Assembly (NCBI GenBank): GCA_016292335.1
Contig: JAECRX010000045.1
Coordinates: 1 to 9,318 of the forward strand
DNA: 9,318 bases
Source of the DNA: Candidatus Sifarchaeum subterraneum
Lineage (GTDB): Archaea > Asgardarchaeota > Sifarchaeia > Sifarchaeales > Sifarchaeaceae
Direction: 5' to 3'
Shown here piece after piece: positions 6,128 through 9,318 of the stretch (positions are counted from its first letter, which is position 1; every line of letters starts with the position of its first letter). Made by a program: the position numbers and the translations under genes. Under the pieces are notes generated by a model, which ran no database searches, was not told the origin of the DNA, and was given only the letters and a program-made list of their open reading frames with translations.

Positions 6128-6766
6128 ATGAAAAATCGTAGTAAGATCGAAGAAGAAATAGAATTTCTAAGAAAATTAGTAAATAAATATTCAAAAAAAG
6201 ATGCCATGATAGAAAAAATCGATGATCTTGCCAAAAAATTAATAGAAAACTATAAAGAAAAAATTAACCGATTTGAGGGCAATGAAGAAAAAATAAAGGC
6301 AGTTACATTTAAGATAGAAGGTGTAAAAGCGCTTTTAAATAAAATTCGGGAAGTAGATGAAAGATTACCAAGCATAAGAATTATGATGAAACTTATTTGG
6401 AATATTGAAGACCTTGTCTGGCTGGCTAAAGAAAAAAATCAACCTTTTTATCATGAAAAGTTATCACAACAACGCTATGCCATGAATGAACTTAAATGCG
6501 TGTTAGGACTCCGATCACCAGTTCAGAATTATGAAGACATGCCAATGTTATTAGAAAATTATCTAAATTTTCTTTTACATCTAGATGATATTGTAGAAGC
6601 TGTAATTGATCTAAATTCTCCACCAGATGAATGGAAAATTGAACAGAAAAAATCTATGCCTGATTTTAAAAGCGAACCTGTTTTCATTTTGAATTGTTTG
6701 ATCCATGGACGAGAACATTTGTTACAAAAAATGATAGAAGAGGATCAAGAATATTTTTTAATATAA
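6128..6766 (+). CDS. Hypothetical helical/coiled-coil protein, 212 residues
   Basis: I do not recognise a family. The first 80 residues are rich in Lys and Glu with heptad-like spacing (KIEEEIEFLRKLVNKYSKK, then repeated Ile/Leu/Lys stretches) and should form a coiled coil. The middle (IRIMMKLIWNIEDLVWLAKE) and the later YLNFLLHLDDIVEAVIDL segment look like buried or amphipathic helices. No signal peptide, true membrane span, or cysteine/histidine metal motif is present. GGTG (6117-6120) lies seven bases before ATG 6128, a good archaeal ribosome binding site, and the codon usage resembles its neighbours. It is divergently transcribed from the nuclease-like 149-residue gene, sharing an upstream region with an inverted repeat. 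Functional partnership with that gene is only an inference from position. Confidence 0.7.
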   Translation: MKNRSKIEEEIEFLRKLVNKYSKKDAMIEKIDDLAKKLIENYKEKINRFEGNEEKIKAVTFKIEGVKALLNKIREVDERLPSIRIMMKLIWNIEDLVWLAKEKNQPFYHEKLSQQRYAMNELKCVLGLRSPVQNYEDMPMLLENYLNFLLHLDDIVEAVIDLNSPPDEWKIEQKKSMPDFKSEPVFILNCLIHGREHLLQKMIEEDQEYFLI

Positions 6767-7117
6767 TTTAGTTTTATATAATAAAATAAGGATCAATACC
6801 AAAGATCAACGCGTTTGCCTCACTTAGTGGGGGTTTTCAAGAAGAATCGTGGGCATTGCTTGAACCAAAATCCAAATGTAAACTAAAAATTTTATCAGAA
6901 ATATGTTACTTTTAGTTCAAATATTCGAAATTTTTAACAATTCAATAGCAAAAGAAGGGTTCTATCACTATTTCGGGGACAGGGATTTTATCTTAAAATA
7001 TAAAAAAATAAAAATTTTTTACCTTAAAATACAAAAAAGATTCCATAAAAAAGAAAAATTTATATTTACCACTACTAAATTAACAATCATGTAGAACCAC
7101 ATGAAGAGGTTTTCGAT
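6767..7117. other. 351-base intergenic stretch before comA, no gene supported
   Basis: This gap is very AT-rich except for a GC-richer piece around 6800-6870, which contains a hairpin-like CCTCA-CTTAG-TGGGG (6817-6831) followed by TTTT and may end transcription of the upstream gene. An imperfect direct repeat (CTTAAAATA, one variable base, then AAAAAA) occurs at 6992-7007 and 7023-7038, 31 bases apart. The last 60 bases contain the comA promoter. A 63-residue frame (6903-7094) runs through the repeats and the TATA box and is judged spurious. No tRNA or other RNA gene was recognised. Confidence 0.5.
7052..7109 (+). promoter_or_regulatory. comA promoter and ribosome binding site
   Basis: AGAAAAA (7052-7058) and TTTATATT (7059-7066) resemble a BRE and TATA box and predict transcription from about 7089. 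GAGG (7106-7109) lies eight bases before the comA ATG and fixes that start. The two CTTAAAATA-type repeats lie 20-70 bases further upstream, where an activator or repressor could bind. Confidence 0.5.
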
Positions 7118-7924
7118 ATGGAAGATTACTTCGAGATGGTGAAAGTACCGTTCCCTACAAGAGTCGAGGGGATAACTATGGTGATTGACACAGGATTAGA
7201 TTTTCAAAATGCCAGAAACTTCATAGATTCAATAAAAGGGTGCGTAAACCAGCTCTGTATCAAGTTGGGTTGGACAACATGGGCTCATATGAATCCCAAA
7301 GTTGTAAAAAACAAAATTCAACTTTATCTAGAAAATGAATTTACGGTTTGTAGTGGAGGAACATCACTTGAAATCGCTTTTGTTCGAAACAAAGTAGAAG
7401 AGTTCTATGAATATATCAAAAAATTGGGACTTACAACAGTAGAACTTTCTGCAGGCAACACAGACATGAAAAATGAAGAGAAGGCCAAATTGATTCAAAT
7501 GGCAAAAAAAAAGGGTTTCATAGTATGGACAGAGGTAGGAAAGAAAGATCCAATTGAAGATAAAAAACTGAAGCATATTCGGGGACAATTAGTAGTTCAT
7601 GATTTAGAAGCAGGAGCGGACAAAGTAATAATAGAAGCTAGATTGAGTGGGAAAAATATAGGGATTTTTAACAAAGAAGGAGATGTCATCGAGGATGAAC
7701 TGCATGAAATCGTGTCTACTGTTGAAAATGCGGGCTATTCTATTGATGATGTGATTTTTGAGGCACCTCAGAAGTCGCAACAAGCTTACTTGATAAAAAG
7801 ATTTGGGCCTACTGTCAATCTGGGAAACATAATGCCCGGAGATTTAGTTGCCCTCTTGACTTTACGAACGGGATCTCGAGGAGATACCTTTGGAATAGGG
7901 TGGCTACCTGAGGAGTTGGGTTAA
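7118..7924 (+). CDS. comA: ComA: (2R)-phospho-3-sulfolactate synthase
   Basis: ComA adds sulfite to phosphoenolpyruvate to give phosphosulfolactate, the first step of the phosphoenolpyruvate route to coenzyme M, in the cytoplasm with Mg2+. The 268 residues are slightly longer than the Methanocaldococcus enzyme (about 251) and form a single TIM-barrel domain. Family segments in order are CIKLGWTTW (47-55), CSGGTSLEI (78-86), VELSAGN (108-114), TEVGKKD (128-134), IEARLSG (172-178), FEAPQKSQQ (214-222) and FGPTVNLGNI (229-238). Bacteria and plants have relatives (the Hsa32 group), so homology alone would not prove function. comD and comE directly downstream make coenzyme M synthesis the clear reading. 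The ATG is supported by GAGG eight bases upstream. The stop is 100 bases before comD, so the genes may share a transcript. Confidence 0.93.
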   Translation: MEDYFEMVKVPFPTRVEGITMVIDTGLDFQNARNFIDSIKGCVNQLCIKLGWTTWAHMNPKVVKNKIQLYLENEFTVCSGGTSLEIAFVRNKVEEFYEYIKKLGLTTVELSAGNTDMKNEEKAKLIQMAKKKGFIVWTEVGKKDPIEDKKLKHIRGQLVVHDLEAGADKVIIEARLSGKNIGIFNKEGDVIEDELHEIVSTVENAGYSIDDVIFEAPQKSQQAYLIKRFGPTVNLGNIMPGDLVALLTLRTGSRGDTFGIGWLPEELG

Positions 7925-7960
7925 GAGCTCGAATTTAAACGAAAAATTGAATGCTTTTTC

Positions 7961-8015
7961 TATAAAATCCTCAAACAGAGATACTCTAAGTCGTTTCATG
8001 ATTTTATGGTAGGAG
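7961..8015 (+). promoter_or_regulatory. Possible comD promoter and its ribosome binding site
   Basis: TATAAAAT (7961-7968) in the 100-base comA-comD gap could be a TATA box giving a start near 7990. GGAG (8012-8015) lies nine bases before TTG 8025 and supports that unusual start over ATG 8037. comD may therefore have its own promoter in addition to read-through from comA. Confidence 0.4.
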
Positions 8016-8024
8016 AGAGATCAT

Positions 8025-8516
8025 TTGTCAATAGAAATGGAAATTCTTGCTGAATTACGGAAAGTAAAATTTGATTATGTCATTACCGTTCCGTGTGGTT
8101 GGTTGGCCAAACTTTATGATTTGATAGAAAGAGAATCAAGAATTTCACTCATAAGAGTTACAAGAGAGGAAGAAGGCATGGGTATAGGTGCTGGGATATA
8201 TTTGGGTGGAAAAAGAGCAGCCATGCTGATACAGTCGGGTGGAATTGGAAATTCGGTTAATGCAATTGCATCCTTACTTAAGTTGTATAAAATACCATTA
8301 TTTTTATTGATAAGTCATAGGGGCGATCTAGGAGAAAAGATATCTGCACAAATTCCAATGGGACAGACAATAATACCTATTTTTGATGTATTGAATATTC
8401 CTTACTATGAAATAAAAGAACAAAACGAAATTCGATTAATATCCCAAGCTTTTGATTTCATGCAAATTGCAAAAAAACCTGTTGTAGTTCTTCTTTCTGG
8501 ACTTCTGTGGGGGTGA
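8025..8516 (+). CDS. comD: ComD: sulfopyruvate decarboxylase, alpha subunit
   Basis: This is the alpha subunit of the thiamine-diphosphate enzyme that converts sulfopyruvate to sulfoacetaldehyde late in coenzyme M synthesis; it works as a complex with ComE. At 163 residues it matches methanogen ComD (about 169). It corresponds to the N-terminal (Pyr-binding) domain of TPP decarboxylases. VPCGWLAKL is at 22-30. TREEEGMGIGAG at 46-57 contains the conserved glutamate that activates TPP. LGGKRAAMLIQSGGIGNSVN (60-79) and AQIPMGQ (108-114) follow. The TTG start is favoured by GGAG nine bases upstream. It overlaps comE by a few bases, so the two subunits are translationally coupled in equal amounts. 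A phosphonopyruvate decarboxylase would normally be one fused chain, and the comA neighbour supports sulfopyruvate as the substrate. Confidence 0.9.
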   Translation: MSIEMEILAELRKVKFDYVITVPCGWLAKLYDLIERESRISLIRVTREEEGMGIGAGIYLGGKRAAMLIQSGGIGNSVNAIASLLKLYKIPLFLLISHRGDLGEKISAQIPMGQTIIPIFDVLNIPYYEIKEQNEIRLISQAFDFMQIAKKPVVVLLSGLLWG

Positions 8517-9109
8517 AAAAATTTAAACGAATTGATGCAATTAAAACAATTGTTGAAAGTCTTGAAGATAAGTGTTTAATTGTGTGCAACTTAGGATTTC
8601 CAAGTAGAGAACTTTATAGCCTAAAAGATTCTCCTAATCATTTTTATATGTTAGGTTCCATGGGATTAGCTTCCTCTATTGGTTTGGGATTGGCTCTAGC
8701 ACAAAAAAAGAAGAAAATTGTTGTGATTGATGGAGATGGTTCTATTCTTATGAACTTAGGTTCCCTTGCCACTATTACTTTTCAAAGTCCCCCCAACCTA
8801 ATTCACATCATTTTGGATAACAAAGGTTATGGATCAACAGGTGGACAACCTACATTTACCGCAAATGGAATTGATCTCTTAAAAATAGCACATGGAATGG
8901 GATTGAAGAAAAGATTTCGAATAGATCAGCGTGAAAGTTTGCAATCTTTACTGCAAAAATGCTTAGAAGAGAGTGGCCCTCACTTTATATGGGTAGATAT
9001 AGAATCAGGAAATGCGAACGTTCCAGAAATAGATTTAGATCCTGTTATGATCAGTGAACGTTTCCGTAATCATGCTATAAAGACATCTCAAAAGCTCAAT
9101 GAAAAGTAG
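8513..9109 (+). CDS. comE: ComE: sulfopyruvate decarboxylase, beta subunit (TPP-binding)
   Basis: ComE carries the diphosphate-binding half of the enzyme whose other half is ComD. The product of about 198 residues matches methanogen ComE (about 188). GSMGLASSIGLGLA is at 48-61. The TPP motif begins IDGDGSILMN, with the Mg2+-binding Asp at 75, and ends in LDNKGYGSTGGQ with Asn at 103 (numbered from 8513). GTG 8513 is chosen because it gives the classic GTGA overlap with the comD stop and a normal MKKFKRIDAI start; GTG 8507, two codons earlier, is also possible. No ribosome binding site is needed if translation re-initiates after comD. A T-rich stretch (9110-9119) after the stop may end the transcript. 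comB and comC are absent here and must lie elsewhere or be replaced. Confidence 0.92.
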   Translation: MKKFKRIDAIKTIVESLEDKCLIVCNLGFPSRELYSLKDSPNHFYMLGSMGLASSIGLGLALAQKKKKIVVIDGDGSILMNLGSLATITFQSPPNLIHIILDNKGYGSTGGQPTFTANGIDLLKIAHGMGLKKRFRIDQRESLQSLLQKCLEESGPHFIWVDIESGNANVPEIDLDPVMISERFRNHAIKTSQKLNEK

Positions 9110-9210
9110 TCTAATTTTTTAAAGAATTTGATTTCGTAATAAAAAGCAAACTTTCAAATTCACCAATGCTAAATTTTCTCGGTTCTTATTGGAGTTTTAC
9201 GCTATTAGAT

Positions 9211-9318
9211 TTTGACATCCTCTCCGTCCTAAAGGACGTAGATTCCTACAAGGAATTTCGATGACGAGAATTTTCCACTCGGAAAAATTGGGTGGAATTA
9301 TGGGTTGAGTCAAAGCAA
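9211..9318 (-). mobile_element. Hairpin-rich end of a second IS200/IS605 (IS1341-like) element, cut by the window edge
   Basis: Read on the minus strand, this ends with GTCCTTTAGGAC, then GGAGAGGATGTCAA (9211-9224), a pattern I recall from the right ends of IS1341-type tnpB elements. Three stems are stacked: CGTCC/GGACG (9225-9229, 9234-9238), ATTCCT/AGGAAT (9242-9247, 9251-9256) and TTTTCC/GGAAAA (9271-9276, 9281-9286). Such a chain of stems next to an element end would also suit an omega RNA scaffold. No confident tnpB C-terminus is visible in the last 60 bases, so whether a full element follows is unknown. It differs in sequence from the end of the element at 2707-4368. Confidence 0.55.

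Noticed and set aside
6903..7094. 63-residue plus-strand frame before comA
   Set aside because: Low-complexity Lys/Ile/Phe translation of AT-rich DNA that runs through the repeats and the comA TATA box; no ribosome binding site.
7118..7924. ComA relative of the plant/bacterial Hsa32 type rather than a true synthase
   Set aside because: The immediately downstream comD and comE and the full set of family segments make the coenzyme M role much more likely.
9166..9264. 32-residue plus-strand ORF starting MLNFLGSYW
   Set aside because: It reads through the hairpins of the IS605-like end, has no ribosome binding site, and its second half is just the translated stems.
1..9318. CRISPR array or tRNA/rRNA gene
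   Set aside because: No regularly spaced repeats of 25-40 bases and no cloverleaf or conserved rRNA segments were seen on either strand. The only short repeats are those listed upstream of comA and the hydrolase.

Overview
The window is AT-rich archaeal DNA. The strongest lineage clue is the right-hand block, which encodes phosphosulfolactate synthase (ComA) and both subunits of sulfopyruvate decarboxylase (ComD, ComE), three enzymes of coenzyme M biosynthesis. This points to a methanogen, an alkane/methane-oxidising archaeon, or a relative that kept coenzyme M synthesis. Archaeal-style TATA elements, TTG/GTG starts and GGAG/GGTG ribosome binding sites agree. The left edge carries the end of glpB and all of glpC, parts of an anaerobic glycerol-3-phosphate dehydrogenase. 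I cannot name the lineage from this sequence alone.

Layout. Positions 3-1362 hold the 3' end of glpB and a complete overlapping glpC, followed by a terminator-like hairpin with a T-tract. Positions 1401-1649 (minus) contain a doubtful 82-residue ORF. Positions 1714-2709 encode a seven-repeat FG-GAP/VCBS beta-propeller with no signal peptide. An IS200/IS605-family element (about 2707-4368, minus strand) abuts, and probably supplies, that gene's stop codon. Its tnpB (RNA-guided nuclease family) is intact, while its tnpA is a frameshifted remnant not listed by simple ORF finding. Positions 4523-5224 encode an alpha/beta hydrolase behind a promoter region with short repeats. Positions 5321-6766 form a small accessory patch: a possible 32-residue membrane peptide, a previously hidden 55-residue ORF overlapping the 3' end of a 149-residue protein with PD-(D/E)XK-like features (both minus strand), and a divergent 212-residue coiled-coil protein of unknown function. 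Positions 6767-7117 are a non-coding AT-rich stretch ending in the comA promoter. Positions 7118-9109 are comA, comD and comE. The last ~110 bases look like the hairpin-rich end of a second, different IS200/IS605-type element running off the window.

How the genes work together. ComA adds sulfite to phosphoenolpyruvate to give phosphosulfolactate. ComDE later decarboxylates sulfopyruvate to sulfoacetaldehyde. The intermediate steps (ComB phosphatase, ComC dehydrogenase) are not in the window. GlpB/GlpC would pass electrons from glycerol-3-phosphate oxidation by GlpA to a membrane or thiol acceptor. The central genes share no evident pathway with these. The most interesting items are the orphaned tnpB with its implied guide RNA, the nuclease-like/small-ORF/coiled-coil patch, and the coexistence of Glp-type and coenzyme M genes.
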